Below are positions 39,338 through 49,935 of a stretch of DNA of 64,000 nt, one piece after another; the stretch's first letter is position 1; every line of letters starts with the position of its first letter. Under the pieces are notes generated by a model that searched no databases, was not told the origin of the DNA, and worked only from the letters and a program-made list of their open reading frames with translations. This DNA comes from Rhipicephalus microplus (taxonomy: Eukaryota; Arthropoda; Arachnida; Ixodida; Ixodidae). The position numbers and the translations under genes were made by a program. The stretch spans positions 41,010,771 through 41,074,770 of the forward strand of contig NC_134705.1 in the NCBI RefSeq assembly GCF_043290135.1. The letters run 5' to 3'.

Positions 39338-42277
39338 CTACGTCCACTGCAGGACAAAGGCCTCTCCCATGTTCCGCCAGTTAACCCGGTCCTGTGCTTG
39401 CTGCTGCCAATTTATACCCGCAAACTTCTTAATCTCATCTGCCCACCTAACCTTCTGCCTCCCCCTAACCCGCTTCCCTTCTGTGGGAATCCAGTCAGTT
39501 ACCCTTAATGACCAGCGGTTATCCTGTCTACGCGCTACATGCCCTGCCCATGTCCATTTCTTCTTCTTGATTTCAGCTATGATATCCTTAACCCCCGTTT
39601 GTTCCCTAATCCACTCTGCTCTCTTCTTGTCTCTTAAGGTTACACCTACCATTTTTCTTTCCATTGCTCGCTGCGTCGTCCTCAATTTAAGCTGAACCCT
39701 CTTTGTAAGTCTCCAGGTTTCTGCTCCGTAGCTAAGTACCGGCAAGATACAGCTGTTATATACCTTCCTCTTGAGGGATAGTGGCAAACTACCTGTCATA
39801 ATTTGAGAGTGCTTGCCAAATGTGCTCCACCCCATTCTTATTCTTCTAGTTACTTCAATCTCGTGGTTCGGCTCTGCGGTTATTACCTGCCCTAAGTAGA
39901 CATAATCTTTTACAACTTCAAGTGCACTATTACCTATCTCGAAGCGCTGCTCCTTGCCGAGGTTGTTGTACATTACTTTCGTTTTCTGCAGATTAATTTT
40001 AAGACCCACCTTTCTGCTTTCCTTGTCTAGCTCCGTAATCATGAGTTGCAATTCGTCCCCCGAGTTACTCAGCAATGCAATGTCATCGGCGAAGCGCAGG
40101 TTACTAAGGTATTCTCCATTGACTCTTATCCCCAACTGTTCCCATTCTAGGCTTCTGAAAACCTCCTGTAAGCACGCGGTAAATAGCATTGGGGAAATTG
40201 TGTCCCCCTGCCTTACACCCTTCTTGATTGGTATTCTGTTGCTTTCTTTATGAAGCACTATGGTAGCAGTTGATCCCCTGTAGATTTCTTCCAGAATGTT
40301 TATATATACTTCATCTACGCCCTGATTCCGCAGTGTTTGCATGACGGCTGATATTTCTACTGAATCAAACGCTTTCTCGTAATCTATGAAGGCTATGTAT
40401 AGGGGTCGGTTATACTCTGAGCATTTCTCTATTACCTGATTGATAGTATGAATGTGGTCAATTGTTGAGTAGCCTGTTCGAAATCCTGCTTGTTCCTTTG
40501 GTTGATTGAATTCTAATGTTTTCTTTACTCTGTTAGCAATTACCTTTGTAAATAGCTTGTATACTACAGAGAGCAAGCTGATCGGCCTGTAATTCTTCAA
40601 GTCCTTGTCATCTCCTTTCTTATGTATTAAGATGATGTTAGCGTTCTTCCAAGACTCTGGTACTCTTCCCGTCAGGAGACACCTCGTAAACAAGGTGGCT
40701 AGTTTTTCTAACACAATCTGTCCTCCATCTTTCAGCAGATCTGATGTTACCTGATCCTCACCAGCAGCTTTGCCCCTTTGCATGCTCTCCAAAGCTTTCC
40801 TGACTTCTTCTATCATTACTGGTGGGGTGTAATCTGGGTTACTGCTTGTTCTTATAGTATTAAGGCCGTAGTTGTCACGGCTACTGTACAGATCTCTGTA
40901 AAACTCCTCTGCTATTTTAACTATCCTATCCATATTGGTAGTTATTTTGCCTTCTTTGTCCCTTAGTGCATACATCCGACTTTTGCCTATCCCAAGTTTC
41001 CTCTTCAATGCTTTGACACTTCCTCCGTTTTTCAGAGCGTGTTCAATTCTCTCCATGTTATACTTTCTTACATCGCATACCTTACGTCTATTAATCAACT
41101 TCGAAAGCTCTGCCAGTTCTATTTTGTCTGTTGTACTTGACACTTTCATGATTTGACGCTTCTTAATTAGGTTCTTCGTTTCCTGGGAAAGCTTGCCAGT
41201 GTCTTGTCTAACTACCCTGCCTCCAACTTCCACTGCACACTCCGTAATGATACTCGTTAGATTATCATTCATTGTATCTACGCTAAGGTTCGTTTCCTCA
41301 CTAAGAGCCGAGTACCTGTTCTGCAGCGACACTCTGAATTCCTGTACTTTCCCTCTCAGTGCTAGCTGATTGATTGGCTTCTTGCGTATCAGTTTCTGTC
41401 GTTCCTTCTTCAAGTCTAGGCGAATTCGAGACCGTACTATTCTATGGTCACTGCATCGTACCTTGCCAATCACTTCCACATCCTGCACGATTCCAGGTTG
41501 TGCACTCATTATAAAGTCTATTTCGTTCTTATTTTCGCCATCAGGGCTCCTCCATGTCCACTTGCGGTTTTCTCGTTTTCGGTAGAAGGTATTCAAAATC
41601 CGTAAATTATTGCGTTCTGCGAATTCTACTAGTAGCTCTCCTCTGGCGTTTCTAGTACCGATGCCATAATCTCCTACTGCCTGGTCTCCAGCCTGCTTCT
41701 TCCCTACCTTTGCATTAAAGTCGCCCATCACTATAGTATACTGTGTTTTTACCTTACTCATTGCCGATTCCACGTCTTCATAGAAGCTTTCAACTGAAGC
41801 GTCATCATGGCTGGATGTAGGCGCGTAAGCCTGTACTACCTTCATCTTGTATCTTTTATTCAGTTTAATTACGATACTAACCACCCTTTCATTAATGCTA
41901 TAGTATTCCTCTATGTTGCCAGCTATGTTTCTGTGAATTAGGAACCCCACTCCCAGTTCTCTTCTGTCTGCCAAGCCCCTGTAGCAAAGGACGTGCCCAT
42001 TCTGTAGCACCGTATAGGCCTCATCTGTCCTCCTAACCTCACTGAGCCCTATTATATCCCATTTAACACCCTCTAGCTCCTCGAATAGTACAGCTAGACT
42101 TCCCTCACTAGATAAGGTTCTAGCATTAAACGTTGCCAAGTTCAGGTTCCAATGGCGGCCTGTCCGGATCCAGAGATTCTTAGCACCCTCTGCTGCGTTG
42201 CAGATCTGACCGCCGCCATGGTCAGTTGCTTCGCAGCTGCTGGGGACTGAGGGCCGTGAGTTATTTGACGTAAGCAT
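39338..42277 (-). CDS. RTE ORF: AP endonuclease and reverse transcriptase (intact)
   Basis: The open frame spans 39338-42370, and the first ATG is at 42277, giving 979 residues. Endonuclease: ATFNARTLSSEG, DIIGLSEVRR, VVQAYAPTSSHDD, IVMGDFNAKVG, NEIDFIMSAQ, RCSDHRIV, so all expected catalytic positions (Asn, Glu, Asp-Asn, SDH) are present. RT: PESWKNANIILIHKKGDDKD, NYRPISLLSVVYKLFTKVI, FIDYEKAFDSV, GVRQGDTISPMLF and LRFADDIALLSNS with the catalytic Asp pair. The thumb ends in LSYGAETWRLTK and a WAGHVARRQDNRW block typical of RTE. The stop TAG at 39338-39340 lies just before the (TGA)n tail. It would nick DNA and copy its RNA in place. Nothing visible prevents activity. Confidence 0.9.
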   Translation of the reverse strand: MLTSNNSRPSVPSSCEATDHGGGQICNAAEGAKNLWIRTGRHWNLNLATFNARTLSSEGSLAVLFEELEGVKWDIIGLSEVRRTDEAYTVLQNGHVLCYRGLADRRELGVGFLIHRNIAGNIEEYYSINERVVSIVIKLNKRYKMKVVQAYAPTSSHDDASVESFYEDVESAMSKVKTQYTIVMGDFNAKVGKKQAGDQAVGDYGIGTRNARGELLVEFAERNNLRILNTFYRKRENRKWTWRSPDGENKNEIDFIMSAQPGIVQDVEVIGKVRCSDHRIVRSRIRLDLKKERQKLIRKKPINQLALRGKVQEFRVSLQNRYSALSEETNLSVDTMNDNLTSIITECAVEVGGRVVRQDTGKLSQETKNLIKKRQIMKVSSTTDKIELAELSKLINRRKVCDVRKYNMERIEHALKNGGSVKALKRKLGIGKSRMYALRDKEGKITTNMDRIVKIAEEFYRDLYSSRDNYGLNTIRTSSNPDYTPPVMIEEVRKALESMQRGKAAGEDQVTSDLLKDGGQIVLEKLATLFTRCLLTGRVPESWKNANIILIHKKGDDKDLKNYRPISLLSVVYKLFTKVIANRVKKTLEFNQPKEQAGFRTGYSTIDHIHTINQVIEKCSEYNRPLYIAFIDYEKAFDSVEISAVMQTLRNQGVDEVYINILEEIYRGSTATIVLHKESNRIPIKKGVRQGDTISPMLFTACLQEVFRSLEWEQLGIRVNGEYLSNLRFADDIALLSNSGDELQLMITELDKESRKVGLKINLQKTKVMYNNLGKEQRFEIGNSALEVVKDYVYLGQVITAEPNHEIEVTRRIRMGWSTFGKHSQIMTGSLPLSLKRKVYNSCILPVLSYGAETWRLTKRVQLKLRTTQRAMERKMVGVTLRDKKRAEWIREQTGVKDIIAEIKKKKWTWAGHVARRQDNRWSLRVTDWIPTEGKRVRGRQKVRWADEIKKFAGINWQQQAQDRVNWRNMGEAFVLQWT

Positions 42278-42410
42278 GTGGGAGGTAGTGGCCAGATACT
42301 GCACCAGGGTGGCGAATCCTTCTCTGGTGAGGGAGTGCGTTCTCGGCGGTGTTTGCCGGTGAGGCCGCACCCCAGGCCTCTTAATGCAGTTCCATCAACA
42401 CGCGGATTTT

Positions 42411-42510
42411 TTTTTAATCCGGTTGGGAACTGCGCGGTACCGGGATTTGAACCACGGACCTCTTGCATGCGAGGCGGATGCTCTAACCACTACGCCATCG
42501 CCGCAACTCC
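42411..42510 (-). promoter_or_regulatory. tRNA-like 5' head of the RTE element (pol III-type A and B boxes)
   Basis: In element sense the first 80 bases form a tRNA-like unit starting at the target duplication: A box TGGCGTAGTGG (42497-42487) and B box GGTTCAAATCC (42453-42443), 33 bases apart. The anticodon stem GCCTC/GAGGT closes an 8-base loop and only four acceptor pairs form, so it is not a functional tRNA. It may act as an internal promoter or be a captured SINE head. Confidence 0.7.
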
Positions 42511-42521
42511 ATATATATATG

Positions 42522-43285
<764 letters not shown>

Positions 43286-43344
43286 CTAAAGAGAGACGAG
43301 CCACCGACTTTGAGAACATCAAAGAGCATGCGATGTATTGAAAA

Positions 43345-44130
43345 AGAAAGACAGGCTTGTCATTATGGGGGATTTTAATGAACCACGTTGAAATTGGGGA
43401 TATAAGCAGGACAGCCCCAAGGGAACGCTTCTTGTAGACCTTGTTGAAATTTATGATCTCTGTCAACTGACACAACCAGACCTACCGACGCGGATTGGGA
43501 ACAGTCTAACTGAAGACACGTCACCGAACTTAGCATTTACGAATTCTGAAGGGAACGCCATCTAGGCACACCTCAGGAAAAACTTAGAAAGCGACCACTA
43601 CATTCTCGGAATACCACTTAATGCAACCACAACAAGACGAATCGGTAAAGTCACTATATTGATGGGAATAAATTTATGGAAAACATGGAGACCAAGGAGA
43701 AATAACAAATCTCGGTAACTGGGTAACACAGATAAGGAAGACAAACAGGAAAGTGACAAAGTAACTATAAACAAGCGCGGAAATTCCAGCAATAGACAAA
43801 CACCTGCCACATTTGTGGGACGGGAGGAGAAAACTCATAAGAAATGAAGGAAGTAAAAGCTTGATCAGTGAAAGTGGAGGTAAGGATAGCTCAGTTGTCA
43901 CAGGAAGCCGACCACTACCCATGTCATTAAATAGCAGTAACTGGAGGCAGTTTAGTGGCACACTCAGAGGGACGTTAGACACCCAAAAAACATGGCATAT
44001 CCTCAGCAGTATGATTGATCCAGGGGAAACAAAACAATTTCGAACAAGGTTTTAAAGATTCTGGAGAATGAATTTGAAAGTAATAATAATAACTTTCTTT
44101 CATCATCAACATGAAAGAAAACAACACCGG
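43345..44130 (+). pseudogene. LINE endonuclease fragment (decayed)
   Basis: Plus-strand reading: [12 protein letters not shown] (43352), a stop, [40 protein letters not shown], a stop, and ESDHYILGIPL (43587). This is the second half of an RNase H-type LINE endonuclease, like those at 9.3 and 15.1 kb (PTRIGNS, SDHYI). Downstream to about 44130 the sequence is AT-rich with many stops and probably represents the decayed region between endonuclease and RT. The 5' side is cut by the AT tract. Confidence 0.65.
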
Positions 44131-44420
44131 TGAGCAGTAACTGGAGGTAATTATAGGCAAGTAACGATGACGTACTCTTCAACGAAGTCAAGAATATCGT
44201 GATGACAAGCGATCGACAATAAATGGAAGACGACCGACAAAGCGTCACACTCTTGTCTTGTCTTCAAGGAGATCTTGGCTCTTCAAAGAGGCAGCCACGT
44301 CTTCTTCATCCTTGTTCTGACTAAATGTTCATGCGCTGCTTCTTTGTCCTCGCCACTGGCACATACGCGCGCCATTCTCCCGCCTTGAAAAAAAACCATC
44401 GTCCCGATTGTGAGGCTGAA
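44131..44420 (-). other. Possible 3' LTR/UTR of gypsy E
   Basis: On the minus strand this follows gypsy E integrase. A GGCGGGAGAATGG stretch (rc of about 44371-44383) could be the polypurine tract, and TGTGCCAGTGGCG just after could start an LTR. There is no second copy to confirm it. Confidence 0.25.
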
Positions 44421-44880
44421 AAAGCAGAAAAAACAAAAACTATGGGAACTGAAGGTATGGCTTCATTTGAAGCACGTGAAGAATTTCTGGTGAATGTCTT
44501 CGGCGCTTTGAACTCTGAGGGCCATCGAGAAAAACCTCGTAATTCACCTCGCTAATTCGTCGGGGAACCTTGTAAGGTCCGAAGTATCTCCGCAACAGTT
44601 TTTCGAAAGGCCGCGACGGCGAATGGGTGCCCAGACCAACGCCTTGTCGCCCACGTTACATGTGACGGGTCTGTGCCGGAGATTGTAGTGCCTATAGTCC
44701 CTGTCCTGTTAATCGATTACCCGCCACCAGGCTAGTTGCCGAGCTTCTTCCGCTCGTTGCGTAAAAACTGTAGCTTGTGTCTTATGGGCCACGTTTTCAT
44801 GGGGGAGCATTGCGTCTAACGTTGTTGTAACATCACGGCCGTAAACAAGACTAAACGGTCGCTTCTCAAAGGCGTATCAG
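44421..44880 (-). pseudogene. Gypsy E integrase C-terminal region
   Basis: Minus strand: LVYGRDVTTTLDAMLPHENV, then QRAEEARQLAWWRV, a stop, YRHYNLRHRPVTCNVGDKAL, VWAPIRRRGLS and, with a frame change, RRYFGPYKVPR and VNYEV. This is the conserved end of gypsy integrase (VYGRxxxxPxDxxL, YDxxHxxVxxxxGDxVL, GPYxVxxxxxxVxYEV). The integrase core that should lie to the right is missing. Confidence 0.65.
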
Positions 44881-46040
44881 TCAACAAAAGGGCAAGGGTA
44901 GGCGCGAGCCCTCCCCCCCATTGAGAAATGTTGTGGAGGCTGAGCCCCCTCCCCACACTTTTGACAGTGGTCATTGTCAGCTGCACTCTGGGAAACCAAT
45001 AACTAAGGCGAAGTTTTCCTTCACCGCAGTAATTACTCGGTTATATCGTTACGAGGAAATCAAAATGTTATCAGGAAATGTTTTATTATAGTAAATTTTT
45101 TCGTAAATTTCTGCTTCGACGATTGCCCTTCAATTTTCCTTGCGGTGCGGGCCGCCTATGCGACTCTTTCGTACCTTGTAATGTATCATAAGAAATCGGG
45201 CTTGATTTGTTGTGCATGGGAACGGGCCAACTGTTTTATGGACCAGTCAGAGGATTTGTTGCTTCAAGAAAAGTGTATATCAAAATTGAATAGCGTCATG
45301 GCTGCTTTATCGAAGCAGCTGTGAGCCGACGATTATCACGAATCTTTTGAAATGCTTTAGTCCTGCCGTACTGGAAGCGCCACAAAATTTTGCGCTTTAG
45401 TCTTCGATAAACTTGATCAGCATTGCTTAAGGTAACTATAGGAGCGATGGCAGCAGTTTGGAAAGAGGCGAAGAATAAAACGGTAGACTCGAGTACAGTG
45501 GAAAGCTCAGCCTCAAAGCTTAACCCACAGCTTGACCCACCGGACCAGGGAGAAGATGAAAGGCAGTAGTTTATTGCACGATGAAGGCCTAATTAGGAGT
45601 TGGGCTAGTTAGTTTTCATTGAACTTGAATTGTTTTTAACAGCTCAAAATGCAACTCTGACAGAAAAGAAGCACACACGCACAGCGCTGCTTAGTTCTCT
45701 CTCTCTCTCTCTCTCAGCAAGGATGAGCTCAGAGATGTACACGCGCACAAACACTCTAAAAAGCTTTCCGGAGCAACTGCGCAGTTACCACGAAAAGGGC
45801 TCTTTGCTCCTCCGAAAGACAAAATGTGCGCAAAATATTGCCCACGGCACCACAAGGAAGGGCACTTTTCTCTTTGTGGAGTAAAGCACCCGTTCTTTGG
45901 GACAACTGCAGCAATGTTCGCGCCGTGTGCAAACTCATCGGTGCCTACCTAAGCCTCTTTCATTTCAGACAGTTGTGTAGCGTGGAGTGGGGTAGTGGTT
46001 AGTGTACGCGCATGGTGACTGAATGGTGGTGAGTTCATTG
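44881..46040. other. No recognisable gene; (TC)n tract
   Basis: A (CT)n tract of about 22 bases lies at 45693-45715. The 84-codon plus frame at 45630-45884 spans it and matches nothing known. This stretch replaces the integrase core expected between the two gypsy E pieces, so it is either an insertion or unrelated sequence brought in by deletion. Confidence 0.4.
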
Positions 46041-46214
46041 ATGAATACGGGGGGTTTAACGTCCCAAAACCACCTTAATATTATAGGAGAAGCCGTAGTG
46101 AAATGCTCCAGAAATTTACACCACCTGGGTGGGGTTCTTTAACCTGCCCCCAAATCTGAGCACACGGGCCTACAGCACAGGCCTACAGCACACGGGCCTT
46201 CAGCATACGGGCCT
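46041..46214 (-). mobile_element. Ruka-type SINE, 5'-truncated, minus strand
   Basis: The plus strand reads GGGGGGTTTAACGTCCCAAA, ATTATAGGAGAAGCCGTAGT, GGTTCTTTAACCTGCCCC and AAATCTGAGCACACGGGCCT, the exact reverse order of the Ruka body at 5.1-5.4 kb. The tRNA-like head is absent. At the truncated end a 15-bp unit (ACGGGCCTACAGCAC) is repeated about four times. It interrupts gypsy E RT just after an AYYRQFI strand. Confidence 0.8.
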
Positions 46215-46910
46215 ACAGCGGAAATAAATTGCCGATAATAGGCACGTAGTCGCAAAAAAAAATGCGCTACTGTTTTTTTTACATGACGGGATCGGAAATT
46301 TGCCATTGTAGTCAGTTTATCTGGGACAAGTCAGATACCTCGGCTGCTGACGGCATGACCGCGGAATTGAGGTTCGTGGAAGCCAAAGTGACATTTTTTC
46401 AGGCTTCAGTGTAGGGCTGGCCAAACGTGTTGCGTTAAAACTGCTTCTAGCCTTTTGAAGTGTTTCTCGAACGTCACAGAAAAGATAATCACACCATCAA
46501 GGTAGACCAGGCTAGTGTGCCATTTGAGTCCCTATATCACTGTGTTCATTAGACGCTGAGATGTAGCTGGCGCCGAACACAAACCGAAGGCGAGCACCTG
46601 AAATTCGAAAAGACTGTCTGGCGTGAAAAAGTTGGTCTTTTCATGGTCTCTCTCACCCACTTCAATTTGTCAATAGCCGCATTTCAAGTTAATTGATGAA
46701 AAGTAGCGTGCGCTTCGCAACTGATCCAGGGCAGTGGATAACCGCGGCAGTGGATAAACGTACTTCATCGTAATCTAGTTGAGCTTCCGATAGTGGAAAC
46801 AGAAACACAAGCTGCCATCCTTGTTTTTACCTAGTACTACGGGCGACGCCCAAGGGCTGTTGGATAGCCTAGTAGCGCCGCCTTAAAGCATCCTTTTCAC
46901 TTGTTTTTGA
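46215..46910 (-). pseudogene. Gypsy E reverse transcriptase
   Basis: Minus strand: NKDGSLCFYFHYRKLN, YVYPLPRLSTALDQL, ARYFSSINLKCGY (palm Asp changed to Asn, normally SLDLxSGY), HEKTNFFTPDSLFEFQVLAF, GLCSAPATSQRLMN, LVYLDGVIIFSVTF (YLDD changed to YLDG), LKKCHFGFHEPQFRGHAVSS. Several stops occur. It ends at AYYRQFI, where the Ruka SINE starts. Both catalytic Asp sites are damaged. Confidence 0.75.
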
Positions 46911-47640
46911 ATTGCTTCACGCTATTTTGGAGCAACGCGATAAGGATTTTGCCGGATGGGTCTGGCGTCAGAATATGTGATGATGCGGTGTTTCGTGAGT
47001 GGTGTCTGAGCAACTCTGGAAGTGGAAGAGAAGCAGCTGCCGAACATGTTGATCACCTCAATAAGGCGGTCTCGCTTGGTGGTTGATAGCGTCGGACTAA
47101 CCTCAACACGTATCGTCGATGGGATAGCAGGTGGTGCCACCTCCTCCGCGAGATGAATATCTTATATTTGCGCAAGTTCGGCGAAATAAGCAATGGCAGT
47201 GCCCCTCCACCCAAAATGTGTCGGCGTTCCTTGTTGAAATTGGTCAACAATACTTCAGTGCCTCCATCGACGACACGCAAGGGGATGGAAGTGCTACAAG
47301 TGAATACTAGCTCGCTGAGGCGTTCAGTGACGCCAGTTGCACTCTGTGGGCTGTCGCAATGCACTGGTAGGAGAAAGCAACTCCGGGGCAGAAGTATGAC
47401 GTCGTCGCCGGCAATACCGTAAACGAGGTCGCCGATTTTTCTCATGGTTAGACGTGTCCGAGTCGGTAGCAAACGTTATTCCTCGAACGGACGTTATCAC
47501 TGCTCCGTATTCTCGCAAGAAATCCATTCCCAGAATGACCTCTTTACAGCATTCGCGGGGCTGGAAGGTCCAATCCCCACCCCCTCTCCACCATTTGTCC
47601 ACCTTTTTTTTCTTCGCTTCGCGTTGACATAATTTAGAAA
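46911..47640 (-). pseudogene. Gypsy E protease end and linker to RT
   Basis: Minus strand: PRECCKEVILGMDFLREYGA (the late protease strand), then a linker with GDDVILLPRSCFLLPVHCD, SIPLRVVDGGTEVLLTNFNK, and STTKRDRLIEVINMFGSCFS with HRIITYSDARPIRQNPYRVA, the lead-in to RT. Frame changes lie near 47350 and 47100. The DTG active site would be to the right of 47600, but I do not find it. Confidence 0.65.
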
Positions 47641-48647
47641 CTAAATGGTGCTATAATCACAATATAGTTCCTGGGCACTTTTACACTGAATAATGTTCCA
47701 CCACCAATGAGCGCCTGCTTTTCCTTCCTTCCTCGTCACATCGGCGGCTCCTCCTCACCCATGCTTTTCCCTCTCTCTGTCTGGCGCAGACAAGACAGCC
47801 TGGCAGCTGGCAGATGGGCGCGCGCCTCGATACGCAGGCGCTGCGCCGTGCTCCCTACCAGGCTGCAGATATTAGGCGCCTTCTTCCTCTTCTAATCACC
47901 ACAACCAACACATGTCCATTCTTGTCTCACTTTTCTCGCCGCGCCACCAATGTGGACAGCTTGCCGCTGGCTGCTGAGTGGAGGCACCAACGGGCCGGAC
48001 GAAGCCGGGGCATGCTTCCCGCCAGTGTGCACGTACCTTAACACCGGCGTACATGCCGGCTGCCGGATATCACGGCCTTACAATGCGCAATCATTAGAAG
48101 CTTGTTGAGCAAGCCCCTAAAAATGATGCTGCTGGGTAACGCTTTGTACATTCTTACTTCGTTGATAGACTACGGTAGGACGGCGTTGTTTCCTATGTCG
48201 ATGCTCGGTTTCGCCCACTCTCATGTTTATTAAAGCGTCCTTGCTTTTTTGAAAAAATCGTTGGCTATACCAAAAACAACAATTCTTACCTAACGTAGCA
48301 CAATTAGTTTTCTTACAATATGTTTATGCACTTGAATTGCTTGGAACCGAGCACAACCATATTTCTGTCGAAGTTCACTGCTTCCATTACTCGTAACTAG
48401 AAGTGAGTCGATCCAGCCAATAGCGTTTGCATCTTTGGTTACTCGCGCATCGATAGCACAGCTAGTATCGCGCCTCGTTTTTCTACGGTTGTATATTTAA
48501 AATAACGTTACTCTATCAAAATACGCTAACGAAATGCGCTAACGCAAGCATTTTACGCTGTACTAAAGTGTCTCGTAAGAATACATATATAGTCGCCGGT
48601 GCTTCTCCAAACGCTGGTCGGGGCTTCACGCTGTTGTGTTTGCAGTG

Positions 48648-48681
<34 letters not shown>

Positions 48682-49696
48682 TCCGATATGCTTCGGCTCG
48701 TACCAACTATGGGGGATCGGTCATCAAACCGGCAGTTATTGTAATGGGGAAAATGAATTGCTAAAGTTTGAAGAAGGAAAAATAAGTATTCAGTTATCTA
48801 GGGAATATAAGAGTGAATAATTATAAGGTAAATTACGAATAAAGGAGGTAAGTAAAACTCAACCTTCTGCCCACTCCCTCTGTTCCCTTGAGCAGAGCTC
48901 TCTCAGCTGCGTAGCGGCTGTTGCTATAGAAGGGAGTGGAAGGTTGGTTGATTGGTGTCCGTCTTGTCTTGCCGTAGCTGCTGCTGCTTATAAAGGATGG
49001 AGACCAGCGCTTTTAAGTACGTTGCAACAGCTGCACTTTATGTACAGAAACTTATGTACAAATTTACAAGACTCTTCACCACTGGAACCATCGCATGTTG
49101 CCGCGGCAGAGCCGATAGTGCAGAGTACTCTTTGCTGCGACCAGAATGACCGTGAGGAAACTGGAGCCAGGTTTTAACCCCTCGGTTGCCCCTCCTGATT
49201 CTCTTCACGGCCAACCAAAGCAATTCAGTCCATTTATTGGACAGACTAAACACTAGTTGCCTTCCTCTCCTTTCGCTCTCTTATTCAAGCACTCGACATC
49301 TCGGTCGGAGGGAGAGAGACGAAAGGACTGGCCTGCACTTTACGTTCCGCGAACTGTGCCAACGCACACAATGGTGGCGCCGTTCGGCTGCAGGCTCCCT
49401 GCCATTACTGCGAGATGACTACGCTGTCCAGCGTTACAGCCGTCCCGCGGACTCTAATCCAGATGGATGGGTGCCGATACACCGCATGTCCTCCCGTCAC
49501 CCGCCGGCACTTCGCTGACCAGGGACCATCTAGCTGGTTGTCAAAAGCGGCGACCATCCACGATCTTCTTACCAGAACGGACATCCTTACACCGGGATTA
49601 TTGTCCCCCGAGAATTGTCTCTTTGGAAAGCGCACCCTTATGCGACAAAGAAGACTCGGCCCCCTGGCCTGCGACGGCAGACATTACAAGGTATAA
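47641..49696. other. Unassigned; GC-rich promoter-like segment and (GCTT)n
   Basis: No protein family recognised. A CTTGCTTG repeat lies at 48648-48680. Near 49360-49385 ACGCACACAATGGTGGCGCC looks like an LTR end followed by a primer site of another LTR element, and the 93-codon frame at 49415-49696 could be the start of its Gag, but no partner LTR was found. This interpretation is speculative. Confidence 0.35.
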
Positions 49697-49846
49697 TGTC
49701 ACGGGCTAACTAGATGCCTGAGGATGACGATGACAAAGTGCTGAACGTGAACGTGCTCAGACTGCAGCAGCGTTGTACGCATTTGCTCGCCAGTATATTC
49801 GCCAGTACGCTTTTGCTCGCTAGTGTATACTTTATTTCCCGTAACA
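49697..49846 (+). repeat. Gypsy F left LTR
   Basis: 150 bp. Internal near-repeats of TTGCTCGC(C/T)AGT(A/G)TAT lie in its second half. It ends CTTTATTTCCCGTAACA. Confidence 0.93.
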
Positions 49847-49854
49847 TGATTCAT

Positions 49855-49870
49855 TGGTGGAGGTGCGGGG
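49855..49870 (+). promoter_or_regulatory. Gypsy F primer-binding site
   Basis: TGGTGGAGGTGCGGGG, eight bases after the LTR. The TGGTGGAGG core is shared with elements B and D. Confidence 0.55.
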
Positions 49871-49935
49871 TACCACTCGCTATACAGCCCAACGAGCTGG
49901 ATCTTCGCAGCGGACGGCGCATTGCAACTACCACG

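Larger units (their letters stand above)
39311..42510 (-). mobile_element. RTE-type LINE, apparently full length
   Basis: A 3.2-kb minus-strand element flanked by a perfect 11-bp duplication, ATATATATATG (39300-39310 and 42511-42521). It has a tRNA-like 5' head, one long uninterrupted ORF, and a very short 3' UTR ending in (TGA)n, which on plus reads TCATCATC at 39311-39329. Short simple-repeat tails and a single EN-RT ORF are typical of the RTE clade. With an intact ORF and a target duplication, this is the best candidate in the window for a recently or currently mobile element. Gypsy D later landed in the AT-rich sequence at its 3' edge. Confidence 0.85.

Noticed and set aside
42411..42506. 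A functional tRNA gene on the minus strand
   Set aside because: Only four acceptor pairs form and the anticodon loop has eight bases; it forms the 5' head of a LINE.
48648..48680. (GCTT)n as a telomeric or functional repeat
   Set aside because: A short tetranucleotide microsatellite, unlike the arthropod TTAGG telomere unit.
49696..49697. A clean 4-bp target duplication for gypsy F
   Set aside because: The left flank is ATAA and the right flank GCATAA; the match is offset by two bases, so I did not claim it.
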